A stretch of DNA of 64,000 nucleotides. It comes from Pararhodobacter sp. Its GTDB lineage: Bacteria; Pseudomonadota; Alphaproteobacteria; Rhodobacterales; Rhodobacteraceae. The position numbers and the translations under genes are program-made. The notes below the pieces were generated by a model. It was not told the DNA's origin and ran no database searches. It was given only the letters and a program-made list of their open reading frames with translations. Positions 26,730 through 36,536 of this stretch are shown piece after piece. How positions within the stretch are numbered: position 1 is the first letter of the stretch; each line of letters starts with the position of its first letter. The stretch lies in NCBI GenBank assembly GCA_020832545.1, contig JAFIEK010000008.1:1-64000 (forward strand), given 5' to 3'.

Positions 26730-27794
26730 TCACGCCAGACATCGGTCGAGGCAGGCGAGCCAGTTGTCGCGTGCCAGTTTCGTCAGAAGCGCATTGTCGT
26801 AGCCATGCGCAGCCATCGCTGTGAAAAGCGCCTGGACGCCAGTTACGTCGCCGATAAGGTCAGGCAGAACGCAGCCGTCAAAATCAGAACCAAGGCCCAC
26901 ATGATCCTCGCCCAGTTCGGTGATCAGATGGTCGAGATGGCGCAGCATCACATCCCACCCGACACTGATGGTGGCAGTGCCGTTGGCGGCAAGATAAAAG
27001 TTGGCAAAGTTCAGCCCCACCATACCGTCGCGCTCGCGGATCATGTGCAACTGCCGGTCGGTCAGGTTGCGCCGCGAAGGGCAGAGCGCATGGGCGTTGG
27101 AATGGGTGGCGACCAGGGGTGCGGTTGAAACCCGGGCGACATCGTCGAAGCCCTTCTCGTTGAGATGCGAAAGGTCGATCATGATACCCAACTCATCGCA
27201 GAGCCGGATCAGATCACGGCCCTTGTCTGTCAGTCCCGGCCCGATATCCGGGCTTCCGGGGAAGGCCATGGGGACGCCATGACCAAAGATCGTCGACCGG
27301 CTCCAGACCGGGCCAAGCGATCGCAAGCCCATGTCATGAAAAAGGTATAGTGTGTCGAGGTCCGGGCCAATGGCCTCGGCCCCCTCAAGGTGCATGACGC
27401 CTGCGATCACGTCTGAATCCATGGCTGCACGAATATCTGGCACCGAGCGGCAGACACGAAACTCCCCAGGTGCTGCGCGCTCCATCCAATGTAGCAGCCC
27501 CGCCATGGTCAGGGCATCTGGCTGGGCTTCGATATGCGTCATAGCCGGAGGCATCGGAAGCGCATAGGGTGTCTTGGCCATGAGCGCCTTAAAATCGGGC
27601 GGCGGGCCACTGGTTGCGGGTGGCACGAAGATCGCGAACAACCCGCCCGCGAACCCCGAAGACTTCATACGCGGAAGGTCGAGGTGGCCGGTGCCGGTGT
27701 CTCCAAGCCAGATTTCTTCGCGCGCGGCAGGGGATTTCATCAGGCGCAACAGAAAATCGTTGTGCCCGTCGAAAAAGCGCAGGGGTTCGTTCAT
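26730..27794 (-). CDS. Membrane dipeptidase (peptidase M19 family)
   Basis: About 354 aa renal-dipeptidase-like zinc enzyme: HND metal motif in FFDGHNDFL, bridging Glu in VMHLEGAEAIG, histidines in LSHLNEKG and ATHSNAHAL, and GSDFDG near the C-terminus. I use the internal ATG giving MNEPLRFF because the family starts just before the HxD motif. Convergent with the TRAP operon; it may be a catabolic partner or unrelated. It marks the left border of the decayed accessory region. Confidence 0.92.
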   Translation of the reverse strand: MNEPLRFFDGHNDFLLRLMKSPAAREEIWLGDTGTGHLDLPRMKSSGFAGGLFAIFVPPATSGPPPDFKALMAKTPYALPMPPAMTHIEAQPDALTMAGLLHWMERAAPGEFRVCRSVPDIRAAMDSDVIAGVMHLEGAEAIGPDLDTLYLFHDMGLRSLGPVWSRSTIFGHGVPMAFPGSPDIGPGLTDKGRDLIRLCDELGIMIDLSHLNEKGFDDVARVSTAPLVATHSNAHALCPSRRNLTDRQLHMIRERDGMVGLNFANFYLAANGTATISVGWDVMLRHLDHLITELGEDHVGLGSDFDGCVLPDLIGDVTGVQALFTAMAAHGYDNALLTKLARDNWLACLDRCLA

Positions 27795-28636
27795 CAGGGT
27801 GCCTATGTGCAGATGTTCGGGTTGGGACAAAGCGCAGTGCAAGCGACGCACAGCAGCGAGCCGCAGGCGAAAACGTATAAGTCACCGCTGATTTTGGCCA
27901 GCCCCTCGGCCCGGGCAGCCACGCACTGCATGTCCGGACACAGGACCACGGCCCGGCAGAGCATCGTTACTCAAGAGTTTCAGCCACCCCTGACGAAACC
28001 TTTCGCTGCTGATCTCTTGCAACCTGATTGCGGCGAATTCCACTGCGGTCAGTGGTCACACTTTTCCAAGCATGTCGCAGCTCCATATGGTGCAGCAGCC
28101 TTTTAGCCGCAAATCAATAAAATTCCCAACCGCCAGCTTGTCCGCCAGCGTCAGCACCAGATGGTTGCGACCAAGTTCAGTTACCTGCGATTCAGGTTGT
28201 CGATAACCATCTATACATCGACAGAAAGACAAAGCCTGATTTCTGTCTGGCGCACATGTATGAAAAAGAGAAGGTGGTAGCGGAGGGTCGTCTTATACCG
28301 CCCCCCCCAATTTCTTTAGGGCGCTTCGTTGCCTGATATGCTAGCGAAATGAGGCGCTTCGAGCTCATGCCCACGCTCGCTTGCATTCTGTATACGCACG
28401 GCGAGCATGCTACTACCTCCAAACAGGCGAAGCGATGCACTGGGCCGTCGACGGGAGATGCTGAACGCTTGGGCGGCGTGTCTCGACGGAGGCGCAGGGG
28501 GACAGGTTGTCCCGTTGCGTCGGGAAACGATCAGCATTTAGCGAACCGGTCTGGGGTGCAATCGAGCAAGCTGCCAGCGGACGGACATTTGAGGTTTGGG
28601 ATGGGTCTCGTCCACCGACCGTGCGGCGTCATAGTT
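27795..28636. other. Gene-poor 842-bp stretch with decayed coding traces and the left att candidate
   Basis: No intact gene is supported. Codon-like traces change frame repeatedly. One open stretch on the plus strand at about 28200-28337 reads YIDRKTKPDF, AHMYEKEKVVAEGRL and ends at TGA, but it has no start and matches nothing I recognise. The stretch is visibly more AT-rich than flanking genes near 28100-28320. It contains the 12-bp copy of the tRNA-Met 3' end described separately. Confidence 0.5.
28275..28286 (+). repeat. Candidate left attachment site: 12-bp copy of the tRNA-Met 3' end
   Basis: TGGTAGCGGAGG here is identical and in the same orientation to 36323-36334, the 3' terminal 12 nt of the tRNA-Met gene (minus strand, CCTCCGCTACCA). 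Islands that integrate in a tRNA 3' end leave such a direct repeat at the far border. Two integrase remnants lie between the copies. The match is short, so this remains a candidate. Confidence 0.5.
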
Positions 28637-29512
28637 CTATCGAGCATCGGCCTTTTCTGCCCGATGTCGTTCGATCGCTTCTATCGCTTCGGTTGGTAGT
28701 TCCTCTACAAGTTGAGAGACCAGGTGAGGGATGACAGCCTGCTGGTTAGGTAGAACCCAGTCCGCGGGGACACGGTCTCTCAGTCCAGCCAAAACCAACA
28801 GTTTACAATATGACTTGTCTGAATTCGAAATGTCCTCCGGGTTCCAGTCTGATGCCATTTGTTTCGAAAACACTTCTTGGGCCAATGAAAGGAAAGGTTG
28901 TCGCAGAACGTCGCGCTGAACATTTCGAATGAAATACTTTCGGACTTCATCCGCAATGGAGGCTATTGCCAAACCTCGATACTCGAGGCTTCCTTCGTGC
29001 GCCTCGTAATCGAAATCGTCAAACGCCTGGTTCATGAATGGGTCGTCGCAAGGGAGGCGAGACAGGTGACCATCAGGATCAAGGTCGGCCCATCCTTCGG
29101 TTACGTCGACAGATCCCGCGCCCGACCAGAAACTCCTCCGCAATCGAGATATTTCTGGTGTGTTGTGCCGACGACTTCCTCCGAATACCTCAGGATTGGC
29201 TAAATTTTTGTTACGACGGATGTCTCTGTTAATCATCATCGCCGCTACAAGGGCATAGTTCTCTGCATCCTTTCGTTTCTCGAAAATGACACCGGCGTCG
29301 CCGATCCTAGCGCTCGGGATACCTCCCGCTTCGCGTGGGCCAATTCGGCCAATGCGATGAATATGATAGTAACTTCCATTGGAGGCACTAACGCCGACTT
29401 TATCCCCCCATGGATAGCCGGTATCAGCTTCGGCAATATAGATCCAAACATACCCCGTCACGTCTTCATGGCTTTTGTAGCGTCTGGCAGGTATGGATGA
29501 GATTGGTGGCAT
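28637..29512 (-). CDS. Hypothetical protein, accessory region
   Basis: 291 aa. I chose the ATG giving MPPISSIPARRYKS because a GGAGGT site lies 4-5 nt upstream on the minus strand; the frame is open further but without a good site. I do not recognise the family. The N-terminal 95 residues (GYVWIYIAEAD, then KVGVSAS, and EKRKDAENYALVAAMM) have a layout faintly like GIY-YIG/MUG113-type nucleases, but the tyrosine pair is not clear. The C-terminal half is helical and charged, ending RHRAEKADAR. No signal peptide. Its intact frame among pseudogenes suggests it is recent or maintained. Confidence 0.65.
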   Translation of the reverse strand: MPPISSIPARRYKSHEDVTGYVWIYIAEADTGYPWGDKVGVSASNGSYYHIHRIGRIGPREAGGIPSARIGDAGVIFEKRKDAENYALVAAMMINRDIRRNKNLANPEVFGGSRRHNTPEISRLRRSFWSGAGSVDVTEGWADLDPDGHLSRLPCDDPFMNQAFDDFDYEAHEGSLEYRGLAIASIADEVRKYFIRNVQRDVLRQPFLSLAQEVFSKQMASDWNPEDISNSDKSYCKLLVLAGLRDRVPADWVLPNQQAVIPHLVSQLVEELPTEAIEAIERHRAEKADAR

Positions 29513-29524
29513 CTGCACCTCCGA

Positions 29525-29799
29525 GTGATTGACCAGTCCATCCTGCCCGACTTTCCGCGTGGACCGCAGTTTGACGGCAAGGGTCGCCTGATCTTGTACT
29601 CCGGTCAAGGTTCTTGGTCAGCGACGATCGACGGCGGTCGAACCCGGCAGGGCCGCCTCAACGAAATCGTCAAGAACCTGCACCGCAGGACGATCAGCGA
29701 GATCGAGCGGGCCGAGTTGATGGCCCGTTGGGTCAAGATCGCCGCGAACAGGAAATGGCCGGAGCCGCCGAGCTGCGCCAAGCCGGTGCTGGCCGGGGA
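29525..29799 (+). pseudogene. Fragment resembling a ParB-like nuclease-domain protein
   Basis: The plus-strand frame contains LNEIVKNLHRRTISEIERAELMARWVKIA (about residues 44-72), which resembles the end of ParB-like domains (ENLHRxxLTxxERAE pattern). It has no proper N-terminal domain and runs out of frame into the integrase remnant that follows, so it looks like a short relic of a plasmid or phage-type gene. Identification is from one motif. Confidence 0.4.
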
Positions 29800-30045
29800 G
29801 GTTGGCCTCGACATGACCTGCGACGAACATCAGCCACTCTGATGCAGTCACTGAACGTTGCGGTCTCGATGATCGACCAGATCCTCGGTCACTCGGATCT
29901 GCTCCGCCGAAAAAACGTTAGCGGCGCCGGATCGGCGTATGTCTGGCTGACGCGCGTTGTTAGGAGTATCAAATATCCCCAGACGGCTGCGCTGGATGAG
30001 TTGGCCCGGGTGCTCGGTATGATCAAGCGTGGTGAAATTTTCTGA
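29800..30045 (+). pseudogene. Tyrosine recombinase (phage-type integrase), C-terminal remnant
   Basis: The frame RHDLRRTSATLMQSL, then MIDQILGHSD, keeps the box II Arg region (H-x-L-R-R-T) and the following GH motif of tyrosine recombinases. A tyrosine follows in AYVWL. The N-terminal two thirds of the integrase are missing and the upstream frame is unrelated. The 3' end carries a normal-looking helical tail (AALDELARVLGMIKRG). Confidence 0.7.
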
Positions 30046-30255
30046 GAGCAATCGAATTTTTTCCTGCGCAGATGCCGTCAAGTGGATAACAGCTGGTTCG
30101 CCGCTCACCTTCGCCTGATATCCGCAGAAACAGCAGCACCAGTTCCATGATGATGTAGTAGTTTTGTTTCTCGGCCTGTTGCTTTTCGACATAGTCGCTC
30201 TTGGACAGTGTATCGAGATAGCGTGTGACGGTTCGGCGCGAGCCAAAGTGAAGGC
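30023..30255 (-). pseudogene. Remnant of a Fic-family protein C-terminus (winged helix)
   Basis: On the minus strand, a frame bounded by stop codons reads SRRTVTRYLDTL, then YVEKQQAEKQNYYI and MELVLLFL. This resembles the C-terminal winged-helix part of Fic (filamentation induced by cAMP) proteins, where RKTAxRYLDxL...GRNNYYIN patterns occur. The Fic catalytic domain (HPFxxGNG) is absent. It partly overlaps the integrase remnant on the other strand. The assignment rests on one short motif. Confidence 0.4.
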
Positions 30256-30286
30256 TGGCCTCAAAGGTTACCTAGATCAGCGATCC

Positions 30287-30443
30287 GGCCGTCAAGCGGT
30301 CCCGCATGGTCTCCACTCGACATTCTGCGACTGGGCCGCAGAGATGACGTACTACCCGCGCGATATGGCCAAGAAGGCGCTGGCCCAATTCATAGGCACT
30401 GATGTCGAGCGAGCCGACCTGCGCGGTGACCCGGCGCCGTACC

Positions 30444-30466
<23 letters not shown>
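30287..30466 (+). pseudogene. P4-type integrase, C-terminal remnant
   Basis: The frame AVPHGLHSTFCDWAAEM, then YPRDMAKKALAQFIG and VERADLRGD, clearly matches the end of P4-like integrases (VHGFRSTFRDWAAE...YPREVAEMALAH...VEAAYRRGDL). The catalytic Arg of HGxR is replaced by His and the catalytic Tyr of the AYRRGD motif is lost, so it is inactive besides being truncated. Its last 23 bp overlap the end of chrA on the opposite strand. Confidence 0.8.
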
Positions 30467-31811
<1,345 letters not shown>

Positions 31812-31875
31812 AGGTATCAATCCGGTGGTTCTGGGGGTGATGGTTGCGCCGCCCCGGTTCAGCTTGCAAGCCAGC

Positions 31876-32532
31876 TTAGCCCGGTTGTCTGGTCTTGCGC
31901 AAATAGGGCAACACACGCTCGAAACTGTCGAAGCGCGCCGTTGCATCCTCATCTGATACCGCCGCCGTGACAATCACATCCTCGCCCTGTTTCCAGTTCG
32001 CCGGGGTGGCGACCTGGTGCTTCGCCGTCAGCTGAATAGAATCCAGCGCGCGCAAGGTCTCGTCGAAATTGCGCCCGGTCGTCATCGGATAAGTCAGGCT
32101 CAGCTTGATGCGCTTGTCGGGGCCGATAATGAAAACGGTGCGCACGGTCGCGTTGTCCGCTGGGGTGCGCCCTTCCGAGGTGCCCTCTACACTGGCGGGC
32201 AGCATGTCGTAGAGCTTGGCAACCTTCAGATCGGTGTCGCCGATCAGCGGATAGGCGGGCTCAAACCCCGTCGCCACCTTGATATCGCCCTCCCATTTGT
32301 GATGGCTTTCAACCGGGTCGACCGAGATGCCGGTGATCCTGGCGCCGCGCCTGGTGAACTCGGGCGCAAGACCCGCCATTACGCCCAGCTCCGTGGTGCA
32401 GACCGGCGTGAAATTCTTGGGATGGCTGAAGAGAATGGCATAGCCATCGCCGATCCAGTCATGAAAGCGGATCGGACCTTCGGTGGTGTCGGCCTCTAAA
32501 TCGGGGGCGATATCATTGATGTGCAGGGCCAT
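31876..32532 (-). CDS. Peroxiredoxin, 1-Cys (Prx6) type
   Basis: 218 aa. The peroxidatic cysteine C45 is in FTPVCTTELG, with Arg in NATVRTVFIIGP near 130. The long C-terminal region (LTAKHQVATPANWKQGEDVIV) is the dimerisation arm of the Prx6/AhpC2 group. It reduces hydroperoxides in the cytoplasm. It sits between chrA and a truncated rhodanese gene; chromate reduction generates peroxide, so this gene may be linked to chromate stress (inference). Confidence 0.95.
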   Translation of the reverse strand: MALHINDIAPDLEADTTEGPIRFHDWIGDGYAILFSHPKNFTPVCTTELGVMAGLAPEFTRRGARITGISVDPVESHHKWEGDIKVATGFEPAYPLIGDTDLKVAKLYDMLPASVEGTSEGRTPADNATVRTVFIIGPDKRIKLSLTYPMTTGRNFDETLRALDSIQLTAKHQVATPANWKQGEDVIVTAAVSDEDATARFDSFERVLPYLRKTRQPG

Positions 32533-32544
32533 GGGGCGTCCTTT

Positions 32545-33059
32545 TCAGGTTTGGGTGGCGATGGGGCAGCTTTCGTCAGCCGCCCAGTCGGAAAAGCTCA
32601 GATAATAGACCGAGACGGGTGCAAACCCCGCCCGCACCGCTGCGACCGCCGCCAGCGCGGCACGGCCGCCGCCGTCGCAATGGGTGGTGATTGGCTTGCC
32701 GGGCGTGAAACCGGCAGCGGTCAGCCGCGCGCGCAGATCATCGGGCGGGCGCAGGCGGGTACCGTCAAGCAGATCGGCATGGGGCAGCAAAACCGCGCCC
32801 GGCAGATGGCCGCCCCGTACATTGGCCTTCAGGTCGTGGCCGCGGTATTCGGCCTCGGTGCGGGCATCGAAAACAGTTCGCCTGTCCAGCGCCCCCTTTA
32901 GCCGCGTGCGATCCATCAGGCCCACGCTGCCGCTGCCCGGTCGCAGGATGCGCGGACGCGCATCGGGCTCAACACCGGTGAGACCGGCGGCTTTCACTGC
33001 CGCCCAGCCGCCATTCAGGATCACGGCGGGCACGCCGAAATACTGCAGGATGAACCAGA
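32545..33059 (-). pseudogene. Rhodanese (sulfurtransferase) gene truncated at its 5' end by an IS fragment
   Basis: About 170 codons remain. The frame keeps the end of the inactive first domain (WFILQYFGVPAVILNGGWAA) and the complete second rhodanese domain with VFDARTEAEYRG and the active-site loop HCDGGGRAAL (Cys then Arg five positions on). Proteins of this type are normally about 280 aa, so roughly the first 110 codons are missing. At 33060 the sequence switches to an IS3-type orfA. A Met codon (33033) could start a short protein, but no ribosome site is evident. It lies 12 nt upstream of the peroxiredoxin gene. Confidence 0.85.
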
Positions 33060-33292
33060 TCCTTGAGCCGCGCCCGCTCGTCCCTGGTCAGACCAGCGCG
33101 CTCACCAGCATCTCGTGCCGCCTGCAAGCACCAGGCCCGCAAAGTGTCGTGGGAGCAGCCAAGCTTCGAGGCGACTGCCCGGTAGGCGGCGTTGTCGCTG
33201 GTGTAATCGGACCGGTGTTCGCGATACAGCCGAACGCCGCGCTCGCGGAACTCGGCCGTGTATGTCGGGGTGTGCTTCTTCTTCGATTCCAT
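33060..33292 (-). pseudogene. IS3-type transposase OrfA, truncated
   Basis: About 77 codons. MESKKKHTPTYTAEFRERGV, then VASKLGCSHDTLRAWCLQA and GLTRDERARLKDL, is the helix-turn-helix and the start of the leucine zipper of IS3 OrfA. It stops matching at the position where REVRELRQANEIL would follow, and reading continues into rhodanese sequence. An upstream ATG at 33301 is possible; GAGG is better spaced for the ATG at 33292. Confidence 0.75.
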
Positions 33293-33342
33293 AAGGGTCA
33301 TCCTCTGAGAGTTTTACCCTCTCGGAAACCCGGGGCGGTTCA
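33060..33342 (-). mobile_element. IS3-family insertion sequence remnant (left end and 5' part of orfA)
   Basis: The right edge carries TGAACCGCCCCGGGTTTC on the minus strand (ending at 33342), the usual terminal inverted repeat of an IS3-family group. An orfA start follows inside. The rest of the element, including orfB and the other inverted repeat, is absent; the break at about 33060 joins directly to the rhodanese gene. So this is a one-ended remnant produced by deletion, not a simple insertion. Confidence 0.75.
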
Positions 33343-33918
33343 GGTTGCGACGCACGTGATCTGTAGATCGTAATGTCTTGAACACAAGGCCGGATGACTG
33401 CGCCAGCGCATCGAGCGCTTGAGCCGAGTTGGACAGCATCCACCGGAGGTGCCGGACGAGATTGACGCGAGGGCGTTACGCGTAAACTCTTGGAAACGCG
33501 GCCTGGGCGCCCCCCTACTCAAGGACTCCCTTCTCCATGCCCGCTTCGAGCACGAGATGCCGGCGTTGAGTCGCCCTGGCGAGCCTGAGAGGTATCTGCA
33601 GCCTGAGCCTCACTCCCTCCCCGCCGGATAGGCGGCTGAGAGAAAGCATGTGCGCGCAACAGATCATGTCGTGGACCTCCCGCCGGATACTCTATACCGC
33701 CAGCGGTTCGGCTCCGGCATGTGCGGTTCGGCCATGGCAGCGCGCAGTTTTTGATCGATCCGATGCCCTGCGAGCAGGGCACCTATCCGCCCTTTTCGGG
33801 CACGCCCGACCACCTCCGCAACCCGCTCATGGCGCTGGTGACGCCCGTGATCTCTTTGGTGCCGATGCAATGATCGTATCCCATCTGCATGCAGAGAACT
33901 AGGACGCTGCAGCCGCTG
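33343..33918. other. 576-bp stretch without a supported gene
   Basis: Several short open frames overlap here on both strands, and none has a start with a ribosome site or a family I can name. One plus-strand frame ends at a TGA near 33871 and reads IDPMPCEQGTYPPF, then GTPDHLRNPLMALVTPVI; it looks codon-like but unrecognised. The stretch also holds one copy of a diverged 41-bp repeat (33568-33608). Confidence 0.45.
33568..33608. repeat. Diverged 41-bp repeat, copy A
   Basis: Shares about 34 of 41 positions with 35664-35704 in the same orientation, including a perfect 13-mer GAGTCGCCCTGGC. On the minus strand both copies can be read as a similar peptide (AADTSQARQGDS here, VADASQTCQGDS there), and several differences are synonymous-like transitions. 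They may be two pieces of one former gene or element. Confidence 0.5.
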
Positions 33919-34740
33919 TTACGACTGGCCTTCGATCCGGCTCGCAATGATCGCGATGGCGCGCTGATAGACTGTCGCGGCATTCCAGGCCTGGATTGCC
34001 GCAAAGTTGGGCTGGCCTTCTTGATAGCCCTGGCCCGGCTGCCAGCCTTTCTGGCGCAGGAAATTCGCGGTCGAGGCCATGGCGTCGCTGAGATTGTTCA
34101 GATCGACGCGCCCGTCGCCGTTGCCATCCACGCCGTAGCGCAGGATGTTGCCCGGCAAGAATTGCGTATGGCCCAGTTCGCCATGCATCGCGCCGATTGC
34201 GGCGGGGCTGATCGCGCCGCGATCCACGAGGATGAGCGCAGCCAAAGCATGTTCGCTGAAAAAGTCAGAGCGGCGGCAATCATAGGCCAGCGTTGCAATG
34301 GCCGAGACGACATTTGCATCGCCCATGAAATTGCCGAAGCCGGTTTCCATTCCGTGAATGGCGACGAGCACTGCTGCTGGCACGCCGTAGGCGCGCTCAA
34401 GCGAGGCGTAAAATTCAGGGTTCGCCGCGATCCGCTGACGGCCTTGCCGCACAATCGTATCGGCACCACGAATTCGCATGAACTCTTCGAGCGAATAGCG
34501 AAAGGAGCGCTGGTTACGGTCTGCCGAGATCGTGCGCGTAGCGTAGGTCGTATTGGCCAGAGCTTGCAGCCCGGCTTGACCGACACCTGCTGCGGCAGCT
34601 TCCGCTGCGAATTCCTGCTTCCAACGCTCGAAACCGGAGGCGTCATTGCCGCAGGTGGCGGCCATGGCCCCTACGGGTGCGCCGAGTAAGAGGAAGGTCA
34701 CAATGGCGCTGCGAAGGACGCGGATCGGGCGTGTGTGCAT
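33919..34740 (-). CDS. Lytic murein transglycosylase, MltB-like (short form)
   Basis: About 273 aa. Signal peptide (VLRSAIVTFLLLGAPVGAMAA), then an SLT_2/MltB domain: FERWKQEFAAEAAAAGV, catalytic Glu in AIHGMETGFGNFMGD, CRRSDFF, and GELGHTQFLPGNIL with DGNGDGRVDLNNLSDA. It cleaves peptidoglycan between MurNAc and GlcNAc. The C-terminal peptidoglycan-binding domain found in many relatives is absent. The start giving MHTRPIRVL has a GGAG upstream. It is intact inside the otherwise decayed region. Confidence 0.92.
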   Translation of the reverse strand: MHTRPIRVLRSAIVTFLLLGAPVGAMAATCGNDASGFERWKQEFAAEAAAAGVGQAGLQALANTTYATRTISADRNQRSFRYSLEEFMRIRGADTIVRQGRQRIAANPEFYASLERAYGVPAAVLVAIHGMETGFGNFMGDANVVSAIATLAYDCRRSDFFSEHALAALILVDRGAISPAAIGAMHGELGHTQFLPGNILRYGVDGNGDGRVDLNNLSDAMASTANFLRQKGWQPGQGYQEGQPNFAAIQAWNAATVYQRAIAIIASRIEGQS

Positions 34741-34960
34741 GAGATATCTCCGAGGGCAACTAGATGACTTTGGCGTAATCGCGCAAAGGCTAGCACAGAA
34801 CGAACGCTCATGGGCATGACATCGTTCCGTGAATACATCGCGCCTTTGAAATGTGTTGCCCACAGTTGTGCACAGTCCGCTTCGTCGGTTTCTATCTTGG
34901 TCACAAAGCCTTAGAGTGATCTACACTTCAGAACGCGACCATATAGATAGATCCACGCAG

Positions 34961-35446
34961 ATGGTGGACCGCAGCAACATCTATTTCGAGCGCCGCTTGG
35001 AGAAGGCCCACCTTCTGACCTTTGCGGACTGGAAGGCTGGTAAGCTCAAGAGCTTTACCGCAGCCAGGCACAGCGTCGGCCTGGGCAAACCGCGAACCCG
35101 GCTGCAAGAGATCATCAACGCGTGGGACAAGGCCAGCACGCAGGGGCGAGATGACTTCCTGGATCATCTTCGCAAACAGGGGGGGCATTGCGCGAGCGCT
35201 ACGGCAGTGGTCACCCCACCACCCGTCACACCTGCCACCGATGGTGCCAAAACTGGTGGGTTGGGATACCAGGTTGTGATCGACGGCTATCGGACCTCGT
35301 CAGCGAAGAACCGAATTCTTGAGATCGTAGACCGGCGCGAGTTGCGGACAAAGCAAGGCAGCATTGGAACCGGACAGATTAGGGACGAACTCCAGCCACC
35401 GTTTCCTCGGCTGAAGCCCGCCCTCGGTTTGGCGCTGACGCGATGA
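34961..35446 (+). CDS. Hypothetical protein, accessory region
   Basis: About 161 aa if started at the ATG giving MVDRSNIYFERRLE. The first 75 residues look like a real domain (LTFADWKAGKLKSF, GKPRTRLQEIINAWDKAS, RDDFLDHLRKQGG); then a Pro/Thr linker and a basic tail. I do not recognise it. It may be a small DNA-associated protein of mobile elements, but that is a guess. No clear ribosome site. Divergent from the transglycosylase. Confidence 0.5.
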   Translation: MVDRSNIYFERRLEKAHLLTFADWKAGKLKSFTAARHSVGLGKPRTRLQEIINAWDKASTQGRDDFLDHLRKQGGHCASATAVVTPPPVTPATDGAKTGGLGYQVVIDGYRTSSAKNRILEIVDRRELRTKQGSIGTGQIRDELQPPFPRLKPALGLALTR

Positions 35447-36322
35447 TCTCGCGTGGCACCGAATATGGTTCAGGCTCTGGAGCGATGGCTGCAGGACAAC
35501 CGTCCAGTGTAGTGGCCTCTAAACCTCGGGGGCGTCGCCGTGCTGGTGCATAACATCCCGGATGAGCGTGCTGTGCCCACAGACTTTGGGAGACTCGGTA
35601 GAGGCGCCCGAAAGCGCAGGTGCCACCCCCCCTCTTCCTATGCCGCATCGCCTTGCCGTTCCAGAGTCGCCCTGGCAAGTCTGAGAGGCATCCGCGACCT
35701 GATCGTCAATCACTGAGACCGCCAAGACGCCTCAGGTGATGATGAACCAGAAATTTCCGGTGGCCGGGAATATCGGCCGGATCTTCCGAGGACCTGAAGG
35801 CGGCGAGGAAGAACGCTGGTATCAGGATGATGCTGAGCCCCACTGAGCACTCCTTTCGATACTTGCTTTGATTTGTTCGGCCCTACGCACTCCAGTCAAG
35901 CGCAGTGGCGCAGGACCAGATCGCCGTTGCCCCAGTCCTTAGGATGTGCACCAATCCATTTCCGCTTATAGCGTTCGCGCTCACGAGAGCGCCGCGCAGC
36001 TCAATGATATCTGCCCGCAAACACTTCGATACAGAGGCGCGTTGCCGAACTGCGACACAAGCGTTTTCGCCGTATCGGCCAGCTGCATGACAGTTGGGAG
36101 TGGTTTGGGAGCCGCGAAGGACTGCATTCTGACGCATCGATGCAATGCGATCCACGATTTCGTGCTTCCCCTCGACTGCGGCACCCCGGAGGACGAGATA
36201 CATTACGGGCAATTAGATTCGCTTGGCCGGTTGCTGATCCTGTGGAATGTAGCCCAGCGTAAAAAGCGCCTTGCTGCTCCAAGGTCGCTTGAAAATTTCG
36301 GCTTAATTTTTAATAGTTTAAA
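35447..36322. other. 876-bp stretch next to tRNA-Met without a supported gene
   Basis: Open frames are short and mutually overlapping. A 35-codon frame at 35739-35846 (MMNQKFPVAGNIGRIF, ending DDAEPH) is possible but has no support. Copy B of the diverged repeat is at 35664-35704. The right end abuts the 3' end of tRNA-Met, where an integrated element would have its attachment junction. Confidence 0.45.
35664..35704. repeat. Diverged 41-bp repeat, copy B
   Basis: Partner of the copy at 33568-33608, about 2.1 kb away in the same orientation. The shared core is GAGTCGCCCTGGC and CTGAGAGG. The flanks diverge. Confidence 0.5.
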
Positions 36323-36334
36323 TGGTAGCGGAGG
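36323..36334 (+). repeat. Candidate right attachment site within the tRNA-Met 3' end
   Basis: TGGTAGCGGAGG, the reverse complement of the tRNA terminal 12 nt including CCA, exactly repeated at 28275-28286. With the tRNA kept whole on this side, the element would occupy the roughly 8.0 kb to the left. Confidence 0.5.
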
Positions 36335-36399
36335 AGGGATTTGAACCCCCGACACGCGGATTATGATTCCGCTGCTCTAACCAACTGAGCTACTCCGCC
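36323..36399 (-). tRNA. tRNA-Met (anticodon CAT), probably elongator
   Basis: 77 nt with encoded CCA. On the minus strand it reads GGCGGAG acceptor arm, D arm AGCTCAGTTGGTTAGAGC, anticodon stem GCGGA/TCCGC around loop ATCATAA (anticodon CAT), and T arm GGGGGTTCAAATCCC. The first acceptor pair is a G-U. Initiator features (a C1-A72 mismatch, GGG/CCC anticodon stem pairs) are absent, so it is the elongator; the Ile2 (lysidine) alternative is less likely because its acceptor and anticodon stems usually differ. Its 3' end borders the accessory region. Confidence 0.93.
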
Positions 36400-36536
36400 A
36401 CAGGCTGGCGGTGTCGTAAGTCAGCGCACCCGCCACGTCAAGCGCAAAAACTGCGGCCAGCGCGCGGCTTTGTCCACTCGCCTTTGCGTGCCGCGCGCGC
36501 TATCGCTCGTGTGGAAACGGAGGGCCCGGAAACACC

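Noticed and set aside
35739-35846. 35-codon open frame near tRNA-Met
   Set aside because: No ribosome site, no conservation evidence, and it lies in decayed sequence.
36323-36399. tRNA-Ile2 (lysidine CAU) as the identity of the tRNA
   Set aside because: Arms look like the alphaproteobacterial elongator Met form; kept as a minor alternative only.
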